Positions 36,670-48,600 of a stretch of 64,000 nucleotides of DNA are shown here, in pieces. Position 1 is the stretch's first letter. Every line of letters starts with the position of its first letter. The position numbers were made by a program, and so were the translations under genes. The stretch comes from Paragyromitra xinjiangensis (lineage: Eukaryota; Ascomycota; Pezizomycetes; Pezizales; Discinaceae): assembly GCA_038503065.1 (NCBI GenBank), contig JBCAMK010000010.1, forward strand, positions 372,001 to 436,000, read 5' to 3'. Below the pieces are notes generated by a model. The model had not been told where the DNA came from, did no database searches, and saw only the letters and a list, made by a program, of their open reading frames with translations.

Positions 36670-37793
36670 ATGGCTCGCCTTCTGTCCACTCTTGTCCTCG
36701 GAGCCCTTCCACTGCTCGCATCGGCCCAGCAATCCGCCTACGGCCAATGTGGTGGTATCGGATGTAAGTCTTATACCAACCAGTTATTTCTACGGTGATA
36801 TATATGAATTCAACTAATGTGGTTATGTTACTAGGGACTGGACAGACTACCTGTGTCAGCGGCTACGCCTGCGTGGCGAACGGTGCCTACTACAGCCAAT
36901 GTGTCCCTGGAACCGCGAATACGCAACCTGCTGCTTCCAGCTCCAGGACTACTTCTGTAGTAGTTTCCGGTCCTACGGCGACTCCTATTTCCGGTGGTGT
37001 TAGCGGAACTGGTAAAACTACCCGTTACTGGGATTGTTGCAAGCCTAGCTGTGCTTGGACTGGCAAGGTTCGCATACCCTTAATCTCTTCGCTTTGTGAC
37101 CTAGTACTAATAGCGATCCCAAAAAATAGGGATCTGTGTCCCACCCAGTCAACACATGTAACGCCGGGAACCAGATCCTGACCGACTACAGCGCTAAGTC
37201 TGCGTGTGACGGTGGAAGCGCATACATGTGCAGCAACCAGATCCCGTGGGCAGTCACCGATACCTTGGCCTATGGTTATGCCGCTGTCAATATCAATGGA
37301 TTGACGGAGAAAGATTGGTGCTGCTCCTGCTACGAGCTAACCTTCACATCTGGACCCGCTTCTGGAAAGAAGTTGGTTATCCAGGCAACGAACACTGGTG
37401 GTGACCTCGGCAGCAACCAATTTGATCTTGCCGGTAAGTCCAAGAGCCATAAAGTGATTTCCAATTTCTAATGACCTGTTTAGTTCCCGGCGGTGGTGTC
37501 GGTATCTTCAACGGCTGCACCACGCAGTACGGCGCTCCTTCTGATGGCTGGGGCGCGAGATATGGAGGTGTCGCTAGCCGTTCTGACTGCAGTTCCCTTC
37601 CTGCTGCTCTCCAGGCTGGTTGCCAATGGAGGTTTGACGTGTGTATCCCATTTCCACGATTCCCATTGACGCAGTGGCTGACTGAACTATTCGATATAAG
37701 TGGTTCGGTGGATCCGACAACCCGAGTGTCTCCTTCAAGGCTGTGGTATGCCCGGCGGCATTGACGGCCAATACTGGATGTATCCGCTCGTAA
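36670..37793 (+). CDS. Endo-beta-1,4-glucanase, GH45 with N-terminal CBM1
   Basis: Secreted cellulase cleaving internal beta-1,4 bonds by inversion. Exons 36670-36763, 36835-37067, 37130-37433, 37484-37638 and 37701-37793 give 292 residues. [20 protein letters not shown] is the signal peptide. Residues 21-56 form a CBM1 cellulose-binding module with its four Cys and surface aromatics ([15 protein letters not shown], then YYSQC). A Ser/Thr/Gly linker leads to the GH45 domain at about residue 93: [13 protein letters not shown] holds the catalytic base Asp98, and [11 protein letters not shown] holds Asp201 and the catalytic acid Asp208. Compared with Humicola Cel45A as I recall it, the His two residues before the acid is Gln206, and GIFDGC reads GIFNGC. 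The Cys pattern is otherwise kept. The cellulase points to a plant-litter or wood-associated saprotrophic capacity. Confidence 0.95.
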
Positions 37794-40063
37794 ATAGCGT
37801 GGGTCACGGTGTAATTGTAAAAGAGATAAAATTGTATTTGCTAAAAAGAAAAGAATATGAGATCGTGGTATCAATATTCACCGTCCAACTAACGCAGTAT
37901 GTCAGCCACTAACGCAGAGCAAGCTGAATCGATCATTAGCCTTACTTTTGGCAATGTCTTACACTGCCTGTTTTCGATAGCAAACCCCCATCGGTCGTAC
38001 CACTGTGCGGAGTATTTCTTGATCATAGCCGCGCCTTTGACTACATGTATCCGCTGTCCCGGATCGATTTCGTTTTGCTGGAAAAGAAGCGACCCCAGGA
38101 GTATGGCGGTTGGTGAATACACGAAGTTATAGGTAGCTAAGCCTTCGACATCCATACTTGAAAGTTGCCCAAAGCGTGCATCTCCCGTGCAGCTTCTCGA
38201 TCTCAATTCGATCGAGCCAAACATCGCGGTGGTTTTTTGAATATTAAATCAGATGATGAGCTCTGTATTCCAGGTTAGAACCTCTGTACGGAATCCTCGT
38301 GACCAACTAATCCACGAAGTTTACATGCCGGTAATATGCAGCCGCGTCGGCGAAACCCCACACCAAGAATGCGGGGTTTAACCGGTACCTATCAGGAATC
38401 TCCGCCCTGCAGTTGGACGAAAGACCTGCATCGAGATCACCGATTGCAAATGTATCACGATCTGTTAAGATCTTGGCATGTTGTGCATATTGATAGACAG
38501 TAGTAGACAGCAGTTGATGATGGCATTTGCATAACTCCAATACCACCCCATACGATCGATACTCTCGCATTAAACACCTTCCGCCGAGGTAAACGCGTTT
38601 TTGCACGATGATCAGTAACTCCCCATTTCATCGAGTGCAGTATCCCCGGATATACCAACCACCAGTCCACCGGGCCGCACATGCGATGGACACGATTTCA
38701 CTCCCATTGAACACTCTAGCTATATAGCATCGCGGTTTCCCGGGTTCCTTTTTCTGTTGTTTATTCCCGCACACACGTGGAAATTTATGCATGTGCGGCA
38801 CGTGTTTTGACATCCCGTGCACATTTAGATCTCTCGATTTCTATATTTCTTATTTGAGTATGCGTTTTGCGCTAGAATATGTACGTGCATGCGTTGCGGG
38901 GTGCATTTTTTTAGCTTTTTGACTAGTTCGTGATCCGTTGCGACTTGGTCATGGAAGGAAGAGCCTTTCCTTAGTGTATTAGAAGAAATAGTAAAGTTTC
39001 CAGACGTTTGGTGGTTGGAAGTGGGGATCACGGAGGGTCGTGCTAGCTGTTACACTGCTTGGGTATTGTTAGTGGGGGGTGATGGGCAATCACAGTATCA
39101 TCTTCAGTGAAGATCAAGACTGGGGATCTTAGATTAGTTGAAGTTCAACACGAGGGATATTTCTCTGGAATTGTAGTGAGAGCATGCTCGTCCTATAGGG
39201 TTAGGTTCACATAGTGTAGTTCCGAAACTCTACTCATTCATACAGTTATATACGCCAACTTAATGCTTCTCCAGCCCATCAAGGCCAATATCTAATGATC
39301 TAGAAGGACTCCATCCACCAGAGAGTTAGAATTCCTACAAATACACATATTCTCTTAATTCCATTCTCATACTCGAAAAATAATTTACCTTCCCAAAGTA
39401 AATCCAAAATAGAAATAACAGGAGAAAGCCGACTCGACTAAGAAATGGCATAATAAGCAAGCGTAAGTAAGGAAAATCTACGAGAAAACAAAGAATATTC
39501 ATAGAGAGTCACTCGCCCTATTCACACGAATGACTGGGGAGTATGCAGAAGAAATTTGGTAGGCTTTTTGGAAGATCCTAGTAAAGAATAAGAGGAGTCA
39601 TGTCTCAAGCCCTAATATAGTCTACGGACTCTTCGTTATGGTAGAATACACCCTTTACCCGCGTTGAAGGGGGTGGAGTATCTGTTTCTGTTGGTTTAGT
39701 TGGGTCTGAGGGGGTTAAAAAGACGCCCAATCACTAAACAACTATAAATACAGTAGATATAATCATTAGCTAGCTCTGCTGAAACAGTAAGAATAGACGA
39801 GCTCACATATAGCTCATCTAGGTAATTATTTGGGGCACGACTGTCCAGAGGTCTATCTGTTTATCATCCATTAGCTCTATAACTCGTGGTCAATATCAAA
39901 CCCAATCAGTTACGCGCCAGTAAAACCAGCTGTGCATAAGACAACTAGCCCGGTAACTACCAACAACAACACACACCACCACACTACCTTGAACCTCAGT
40001 ACGCTTTACCTCCTCCCATAGCAGTCCATCGATCATTACCCCTTAACCTTCACTACAACCACC
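37794..40063. other. Intergenic, no gene seen
   Basis: 2.3 kb with only short open frames; AT-rich from about 39200. No motif, repeat or RNA gene recognised. Confidence 0.6.
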
Positions 40064-41180
40064 ATGTCTCTCAGAATGTCCAAACGAGATCATATTAATC
40101 ATCAGAGATCTCAGGCCAAAAGACCTCAACTCCCTCCTCCGCACAAACAAACGCAAAAGCAACCTCCTAACCGCAACCCTTTACGAGCTTGCACTCCTTA
40201 ACAGAGACTCCATGCCAGCCATTTGCTGGGCCGTAATGCGAGGGCACTTGCCGTTAGTCCATAGACTAATCGACGCAAAAGTCAACACCAACGCTCAGGA
40301 GCCTATCAAACATAAAACAGTCCTTTTCAAAGCAACACGGAGTAGTTCGAAAGTTATCGCAAATCTACTATTGCAGAATGGAGCAGATATAGAGCTCCAG
40401 GGTTGCGAGGAATATATGGTGCTTTACCTAGCGGTAATTGATAACGATGTTGACCTGGTTGAGAGGCTCATGGAGAGAGGTGCAAATCATGAACATCATA
40501 ACATCGATGGGGAAACGACGCTTTATATTGCGGCAAAAAGTGCTGTAGCTGTTGTCAAATTGCTTTTTGGGCTCCTCTTTGGGGAATCGGTAGAATCCCT
40601 GGCGGGTACTATCTACCGCCGAGTGGTGGTTCGAGAAGGGCACGAACATATAGCGGAGTTCTTGATTGAAAACTAGAAACACGACATGTAGGATAGGCCT
40701 TGTGCCTGTGAGTACGGTCTAGGGATGAGAGGAAAGACGATACTCTAAGGGGTAGTTCTTTCCAGACTCTATCCAATAGTTGAGTTACTTCTAGATCAAG
40801 ACGTCAAGTAGAGTTATATGTGCATCGGTATAACTCGGGTTGGGAAAGCCATGACCTCAATCCTCACACTTACGCAAACACACTTCACATTGGCCATTTC
40901 GACAAAAGACATCTCGATCGTGAAGCTACTTGAGAACGGAGCTGATGTCAATGCCGTAGATGGGAACAGACAGACTCCCCTTCACCAGGCCAACTTCTAC
41001 AAATTTGATGCAGTAACCACTCTCCTACTAGATAACGTGGCCGTAACCCAAACCATAGACATCGTGAGCGGAACCCACCCGACTAACAAGAGCACTAACC
41101 CGATATCTTATGTATGTGACTTTTCCGCCTCCACATTAGCGTTTAGTGTGGTCCACGAGCCGGCTCAGGCCGAGCTATGA
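40064..41180 (+). pseudogene. Decayed F-box/ankyrin-repeat gene
   Basis: One reading frame carries ankyrin-like repeats from about 40130 to 41050 but is interrupted by stops at 40674, 40689, 40746 and 40809. Before the stops it reads AICWAVMRGHLPLVHRLIDA, VIANLLLQNGADIELQG and DLVERLMERGANHE; after them, ISIVKLLENGADVNAVDGNR and TPLHQANFYKFDAVTTLLLD. Upstream, CPNEIILIIRDLRPKDLNSL looks like an F-box-type helix, but the only suitable ATG (40064, MSL) is one base out of frame with it. The four stops are TAG or TAA and could have come from C-to-T changes of Gln codons or G-to-A changes of Trp codons, as repeat-induced mutation produces; that is inference. The frame runs into an inverted-repeat element at 41146. 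Confidence 0.75.
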
Positions 41181-41478
41181 GAAAGGCTCGAGCTAACTTG
41201 TCTCGTAAGGAAATAAGCTTGAGCTGCTCATGAAAAACTCGAGCGTGTGAGCCCAGCTCGAGCTTGTTACTAAACTCAGGAACATCATGATGGCCAAGCT
41301 GAAGAATCAAAATTTTGAGATTGTAGGTACAGGTTGATAGTGATTAACCGCGTTCACCCGAGAATTTTGAAAGAAATGAAGGCTCGAGCTAGCTCGGCTC
41401 GTTAGGTTTTGGGCTTGTGAAGGCTTGAGCTTTTGGCTCGAGACAAATACCCGAGCCGACTCGGCTCGTGGACCACAT
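41146..41478. mobile_element. MITE-like non-autonomous DNA element (333 bp)
   Basis: The ends are inverted repeats: left GTGTGGTCCACGAGCCG, right (reverse complement) ATGTGGTCCACGAGCCG, 16 of 17 identical. TA flanks both sides (41144-41145 and 41479-41480), which fits a Tc1/mariner-type target duplication. Alternatively the 8-mers TAGCGTTT (41137-41144) and TAGCATAT (41479-41486) could be a mutated hAT-type duplication. Inside are many GCTCGAGC/GGCTCGAG-like subterminal motifs in both orientations. There is no coding capacity, so any transposase would have to come from elsewhere. Confidence 0.75.
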
Positions 41479-42309
41479 TAGCATATGATTGACTAATGCT
41501 TTGTGGCTACGTGCAGCCGGGCCCTATCGCGACCGCTCTACCATTTAATTTCAAGCAACTCTTCATGAGAACATGCGAAGGATTACGATAGGCCTAGATC
41601 CTAGAAATTCCAAGTCGCTGAACGCAGGTGGGGATGGATTAGTTCGGAGCTAGCTAGTACGCAACCTAGATAGATATTACATTAGACACACACATCCACC
41701 TGGATTGCGTCGTTTTATGTTATCACTGTGACTATTCGACACACCTACCGAGCCCTTCTACAAACGGCCCTAGACCTCGTTCATCGAACTCTTAGAAGAG
41801 AGCCATTTGCTACTTTTAAATATCGTTGAATTGTGAACCAACCTCAACTCCCCAGGCAAATATAGAAAGCCAACCAATCCCCACAGCAATATCTCACTAT
41901 TCGCTCAGGCAGTAGTACTAACCCACCTGACACTATAATTGCAACGCTCGAATCGAACATATCCCAGACCTATACACGCCAGAAGGGAGCCATCAAATAA
42001 GGCCAGTAGAGGTAAAGACTGTGATATTCAATTTCCTAACCTCCTAACTACTCAATGGTCGCTAAAGAGGCGCAACCCGCGAATAAACCACCAACCAACC
42101 AACTTCCAAACGAATGTCATCCCAACACAAAAAACACACAATCCAACACAATATTCATGCTTATCTCGAAAGCTCATTTCAACCCCCCCACACAACCATC
42201 AAACCCAGAACCCATAAGTCCAGACGAAATATAAAATACCAAAAGAGCGAAATCTCCACAACGAGTGGTCCAACCGAGCCTGTCCTTCCATCCTCCCTCT
42301 TCACCCTAC
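41479..42309. other. Intergenic, 3' flank of the Argonaute gene
   Basis: AT-rich. A 92-codon frame (41939-42217, +) lacks motifs. No gene seen. Confidence 0.6.
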
Positions 42310-45300
42310 CTACAAGTAATACATAGTATTGAGCAGGTTCTGATGAGGACCATTACCCCACATCTGCTCCGCCCTGGCGTAATTAGCTACGGCCTCGTCA
42401 TCGCTGTTGGTACTACGCAAGCTCGCCGTGTCACTCGCATTGAGCAAGCCATAGATATAGCATCTACCACGCTCGCAAACGAGATCGGCGTAATAAGCCG
42501 GCGGACAGATACTGACGGACTTCGTTGCGCGACCGAAGAGATAGCAAAGGTTGTGAGTCTAGTTAACCCGAAACACAAGCTGTTAACCAACCACACCAAA
42601 TATTGGTCCGAAAAATCATATATTATACACATACCAGTGTCTGCAAAGCATCAGCCGTAAACGCGTTCTTGTCATGGATCACATAATAATGTGCCGGGCG
42701 AGTTGTTCCCTGCAAACCGGAATGGGCTTGAAGGTAAAAGTCGAAGTCGTAAACGGCGGTAACACCCCTATCAACAACAGTCCCTGGAGAGGGGTTTCCG
42801 AGATTATCCGCTTTATCTGCTTCCGTCGGATAGAATCGGGTGTGATGCCTCTTTCCCACAATAATGATTGTAATCTTAGGCCTATATTTCTCCCCAAAAC
42901 GTGCGCATGCCAAACGGATTAACGGAAGTTCATCCTTGATGACAGTTTGAAATTGACCTATAGGAAGCAGATCATTAGATAACCATTCCCACAAAGTGCA
43001 TTACTAGAGAGGTAGAAACCTTCGGAAACGCCATCACGGTAGACAAGGATTTTTTCCGGCAACTTTTTATTCACTAGTTGCCAACGGGACAGGCGCTCAA
43101 TCATCATTTCCTTCATGAACGTGATCATCTCCTTTCGGCTTTCTTGCAGCCTCAATGAAGCCGGCCACTGTGCAAAATGCCCATCAACACTAGCCACAAC
43201 CCCAGCAATAGATGGTGTCCCTCTCAGGCTCCCAGGGGAGGGATGAGTGACATCACATCCAACCTACGAGCGTTAGCTTTGTACCACACATTCAAAGCTC
43301 CAGTATCTTACGATCATAGTTGTGCCAGCAGCAAGTATTCCGAGATCCGAAGTCTGTAACCCGTGATTCCTCCCAAGAAGTTTCAAGTTGAACTTCAGCG
43401 CAACATTGGCAAAGTACTGCGGACTCATTTTACTGATTTTCTGAGTCTGCGCGCAAACAGTGCTAACCCCATACTTGACGTCGCCCAAGTACTTCAGCAT
43501 TGCGTACACCCCCTTATCTGCTGTGGGCAAAAATATCAATATGATCTTCGCCTTTTTAGCCGCAATTGCTGCGAAAGCAGGCGAGAATGCTGCTTCCAAA
43601 GATGCAGGAGAACGGTCCCCGGGAAGGATGATACTTTGCTGCAATTGACTATTCGTGTTTCCAACTCGCATGCCAGATCTGTTACACATCTCCTTGAACC
43701 TAGTTGAGACTTCCTGCCAATCCGGGCCAGCGAATTGATCATAGCCATCTCTAAGAACGATGACGCCAAAATTATCGGTACTGGCGCCCTGGGCAAATTT
43801 GACGTCCCTCAAATTCCAGCTTGCTCCTTGAACCCTCGCTGACGATGAAGCGTATCTAACTGAGGGAGGATTAAGGATCCGGGCCGGCACGGTGATCATC
43901 TCAGTAGAGACCTTGATTTTGAATGGATCCTACACGGTGTTAGTATCTCCTCACACTTTCGAGGGTGAAGTGTGTACGCACAAGATCCTTACTTGCTGGA
44001 TTCAATCCAAGACTAGAGAGGCCTTCCCCGACGATCAACCCAGCATTCTTCTTGGGGCGACGGCAAGCATAAAGGATCATTTTCGAAGTTTGTTCGTCCA
44101 TGAGTTTGTTTCCGTAGGCCTGGCCCGGGAGAACAGTCGCCATTTCAGGTGGTAGCAAAACTGGTTTGTCCTTGGTGCCAACGTCGACACACGGAAGATT
44201 GGGATATTCCAGGGTTTTCCCATACTCTAAAAACAAAAGATCAGTAAACATACCAAAAAAAAAGCAGAGACCCCATATTACTTTTCCTGAAATACTCCGC
44301 GACAGATACCTCCTTATTATAATCCTCACAGAAAAACTTGATATCTTTTGCAGCCCTCCCAGCCCCAAGCCCAATAATTGCTTTGACCTGTATTTTAGGC
44401 TTCCCATGTTTGTCCTTCAGGTGATTCGTGCTGATCCGGAGACGCCTCAAAAAAACTCTCAACTTTTCAAGAAGAGCTCCTTGGAAGGGGGCCGCGCTAG
44501 GGTTCGCCTGAGCGAACTCATACATCAACCTCGCAAGATTGCCCTCCCTACCAATTTCGATTAATAACCTGAGCAAAAACCCCAAAAGACAATAGATAGA
44601 GTTCATACTTGTAGAAAGCCGTCATACAAACATTGACATTGCAAAGAATCCGGTTGATCGACGGACGGATCGAAGAATAATACCCACGAAGGGCAATCAA
44701 ACCTCTCCCCAATTCCGCAGGTTGGTTTTCCTGGACAAAAAACTTGCTCCTTCCCAAGGGGATGATTGCTCGATCAGAATTAGGCGGCTTCGCGAGAATG
44801 ATGTTCAGCGCCTGGATAGCGCTTCCAGGATCAAAACCGCGGCTATCCCCTTCGACATATTTCTGGAGCTCAGAAGGTTCGATCATCTGAACAAGCTGAA
44901 TTGTCACCATATACTTCTTGCTCTTTTCGGTTGGTCCATCTTGGTTTTCATCGTAGTATGTAACTTCGACTTGCAGCCTGTCGTCAGGCAGAGTGAGACG
45001 GGATGGGGTGATGATTGTTTTGGCGTAGTCAGTTGCAATGAGATGCTTGATCTTTCCCAACGCACTAGCCTCCAAGAGTTGGAAGACTCTCTTCTTCATC
45101 CTCTTGATTTTTATTTCCGGTACCATCGCCACATCATACTTGAATAAAGTAGTTTGTGGGATCGCAACCGGAAAATGATTCGCTCGGACCAAGGTCTTGG
45201 TGCCTACAGTTCCATAACCAGGACGCAAAGGTAGGTCCATGTCTGATGTTGGGCCCGCTCTAGCAGCCCTCATTTTCTGAATCATGCCATCTTCAGTAGC

Positions 45301-45679
45301 GGTAACTCTTGCATCGACACTAGCCGTGCCCCTACGAAACCCCAAATGTCAGAGGATGCATAGTTCAAAGTAAACATGGGCTAAGAACAGCTCACTGGCG
45401 GAATATGGGATCAGGGTCATAATCACGACCTCCTCCTCCTCCTCCTCCTCCTCCTCGACCTCCCCCTCCTCCTCGTCCTCCCCCTCCACGTCCTCCACCA
45501 TCATAACCACCACGTCCTCCGCCACCTCTGCCTCCACCGTCATAGCCACCTCGTCCACCACCTCTATAACCACCTCCTCCTCCTCCACGGTCTCCACGAA
45601 ACCCTCCAAAAGACCCTCCCCCTCCTCCCCCTCCTCCCCCCCCTCCTCCTCTACCTCGCCCGCGTGGGTTTCCACTCAT
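42310..45679 (-). CDS. ago: Argonaute protein with N-terminal RGG-rich region
   Basis: Core RNA-silencing effector (QDE-2/Ago1 class) that binds small RNAs and can slice targets. Eight exons: 45679-45396, 45331-44609, 44547-44282, 44226-43982, 43929-43312, 43263-43020, 42957-42635, 42558-42310; 983 residues, all phases matching. Residues 1-95 are an Arg/Gly-Gly region (MSGNPRGRGRGGGG onward). The N, L1 and PAZ regions follow, then MID (SWNLRDVKFAQ). PIWI shows VGCDVTHPSPGS (Asp716), RLQESRKEMI (Glu757), YRDGVSEGQF, VVDRGVTAVYDFDFYLQAH (Asp856) and RPAHYYVIHD (His883), so the DEDH slicer tetrad looks complete. The C-terminus NLLNTMYYL is typical. For exon 4, the donor at 43981 (CTT|GTGCGT) keeps frame while a stronger-looking GTAAGG just before does not. 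The RGG region may be arginine-methylated, as known for Argonaute N-termini in other organisms. Confidence 0.96.
45423..45660 (-). repeat. GGN-rich tract encoding the Argonaute RGG region
   Basis: Low-complexity purine-rich DNA on the coding strand, seen as CCTCCT-type repeats on +. It encodes Gly runs broken by Arg, Tyr-Asp and Phe. Confidence 0.85.
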
Positions 45680-48600
45680 TTCTATCCTCTGATACTGCGC
45701 TCTTATTCCTACCCCACTGACTCTTGCTACTGCTACTGCTGCTGCAACCCCTTTTACGCTTCTTGCGATAAGCAACGAAATCTTGAGTTTCTGCCGTTTT
45801 TATTGCTGAGTCGTTGCTTGATGACGAACAGCGGAATCCGACGTTTTGAAATCTGAAGTGCCATGTAGGTGGAAGGCGAATAAATAGGGCTGTGGAAGGA
45901 GCCGGGGTGTGTTACACACCGATTCTGGCTGCAGCTAGCGAGGACAAAGAGGATGCGTACACGCGAGAGTGACGAGGAGACGCAACCGAAAAACACTGGA
46001 AGTAAGGCCACATCCAACCACAAGACCAGTTAAAAGTGAAGATATGCCACAACTTCCACCAATTCAACGCCACTGTTCATCCACCAGGAATCCCCAGCAT
46101 CTACAGACAATACGTCGCATTCCTTGACTTCAGCAGATGGTGCCATCACTGGAGAACACGAGTAAGCTAGTGGAGTTTTCAGGCAACCATAGTTACAGCG
46201 GGAGGGTGTGCAGGCCACTTCCATCCTACCTGTAAATCTTTGAACCCCCTCAGGTGGGCCGGGCCCGAATAACACACAAATACAGCACTCTATATGGTAT
46301 ATGGACCCAGCCAGGTCTAAAAGCATCGATGGGATACGAATACGCCCCCAATAAAACTATCTCTTTTATCACGTTCCTCCGTGCACAATTCAGGCAACCC
46401 ATCATTTCTCGGCATAACGAATCAACATCCCGAGCCAGCTACGGTTTATAATGGCCTTTCCAGTATATCTAACCTTGCCGTTCTGATCCATCATCTCTGC
46501 AACCGACCTATTCCATCAAAACCACGTCAATCCCAATAGCGGTCAGGACTGAACAGATATAAGGCATCAGCCACATCTGAAGCTGCAGAATATAACTCTC
46601 TCGATCTGCGCAACCCCAACACTTTCAATATCAGTTGGTTCTAATTCCCCGAATGTTTCTTTTTTCCCTCTCGACCTCTCTAAACTTATTTGCCAACGTA
46701 GCCCGTTCGGAATATGATCGAAACGATTCAAAAGTTAAAAGCACATAAGTCTAATGTTCCTTCGTCCAGCACTTATCAAAATCTATATCGAGGCTCATAG
46801 GAAGTTCAATTCTTTACCTGCATCGGCGCCCATCGGTGGTCATAAACTCACAAACATCATGCAGCATCTGTCCACTCCCCCAAAGCATCTCAACGGATGC
46901 CAATACCAAAAGAATCCCTATCTTAACCGAAAAGAAAAGCGTTCCCGACAAGTGACGTTTGATGCGCACAGTAGCCTCGGGAAGAAACGAACGCGGGTGT
47001 ACGAAAATGACTCAATCCGCATTTGCACAAGCGCTGTTCATTATCCCTGCTCGCTAAAACAAGAGCCTCAAACGCTCAAGCGATAAGCGATGTATCCAGA
47101 AAACATGACCCAAAGCAAAAATTTGACAAGAAACGTTATCGAGCACCCTCAGTTTTTTACGTCGACAACTCAGAGGAAAACTCGCCAATGAACAAGTATA
47201 GGACACGCAATAACTCTGACGCAATTCAGGCCTTCTATCAAGGTACACGCAGAAAAACGTCAAGACTACATGCACCGAACCAATGCCAAACGTCCTGTTT
47301 TAGAAAGCCACAAAGTCTCGGTGCATGAGGCATTTCAGCTGCATCGAGAGCTATGCCTCGCTGGAACTCGAGTAAACGGGCACTTGCTTCATGCAAAATC
47401 ACTCACTGTGACTAAGTCGGACGACTCATAGCTCATGCATACCACCCTAATTTCCTCTACGCTTGATGTGAGCTCGGATTACATAATTTCAATAAAATAG
47501 TATCCAACGCCACATCGCAAGCCCGCCACCAGTGCTAGATGCCGTATGCGGCATGCCTAGAACCATTCCCGCCTCCATTTTGACAGCCCACCCCGCTACC
47601 CGTGTGATACAAACCGTAAATTTCAGTACCAGGGAATGGTACTGAGGAGTCTCGGGAAAGCGGCAGTTCAGAAAGATCCCGCCTCAGCGCCCAACTCCAG
47701 TGGCCACCATTTCTTTATTAACATCCAGTCAAACCAACAATTCTGCCTCCCAAACCCAGAAATCTGGCAACTTTTTTTCTTTTTGGAGTCGCCGCTTTAC
47801 CCAAACTCTTTAATACCTACTGGGGCACTTTTAGTTACTCTTCCAAGTTTGGGAATTTGGGCGTAATGCATTCCACTTTTGCGAATTCCCAGTTTGGTGA
47901 ATTTTAGCGTCTAATAAATTCTACATGTCGCCCTAGGCGCCTCGTTTCTGTTCGCTACCCAAAACCCGGTGAGCTGGGAACTCGTCAAGGAAAGACCATA
48001 GGCGTCCAGCAAGAACGCCTTCAAGCCCAGCGTGCGCCCCCAATCCCAAAAGGGTAAACTATACGCTAAGCTCGGGATCCTCGATAGGGCTTCCCAAATA
48101 GTGCACATCTCTCTATTCCGGGGAAGATCATCGCGTCCATGCAGGTAGATTTCGTATCTTATCTCTGGTTGGACTATTGATCCTTGGTCCAGAAATGAAG
48201 GTAGGCATCCTGAGAAAAAAAGGAATTCGATACATTCAAAGCGTCATTTGATACCCAGAAAGTCGTTTATGTCAGGGCCACACATGGTACTCTATCTATC
48301 GCATATCGCCGTGAGGGATCAGTTTACTAATACTGAACACGTTTTTTGAACCGAGATGTCAATGTCGGCAAGGGTTTGAAGTCTTTAATTCCGTAAAAGG
48401 AAATGACGACACCTTAGTACTTACCAATGAGCTGGGCCAGTATCTCCGAGGAGTTATTAGGGTATCGCTTGAGTTCGTTATTTGACAGCTATATACAGAT
48501 CTCTGCGGGGCGGCTGCCTTACCAAGCCCTGACTGCTTTGGAGAGCTCCTGCGAATCGAATTTTACAAAAGCTCAACTAACAAGAACTTCAATCAACCGT

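Noticed and set aside
46754..47430. Overlapping plus-strand frames that might form a spliced gene
   Set aside because: The most protein-like part (about 47240-47430) has no start codon and I could not find splice sites joining the frames consistently.
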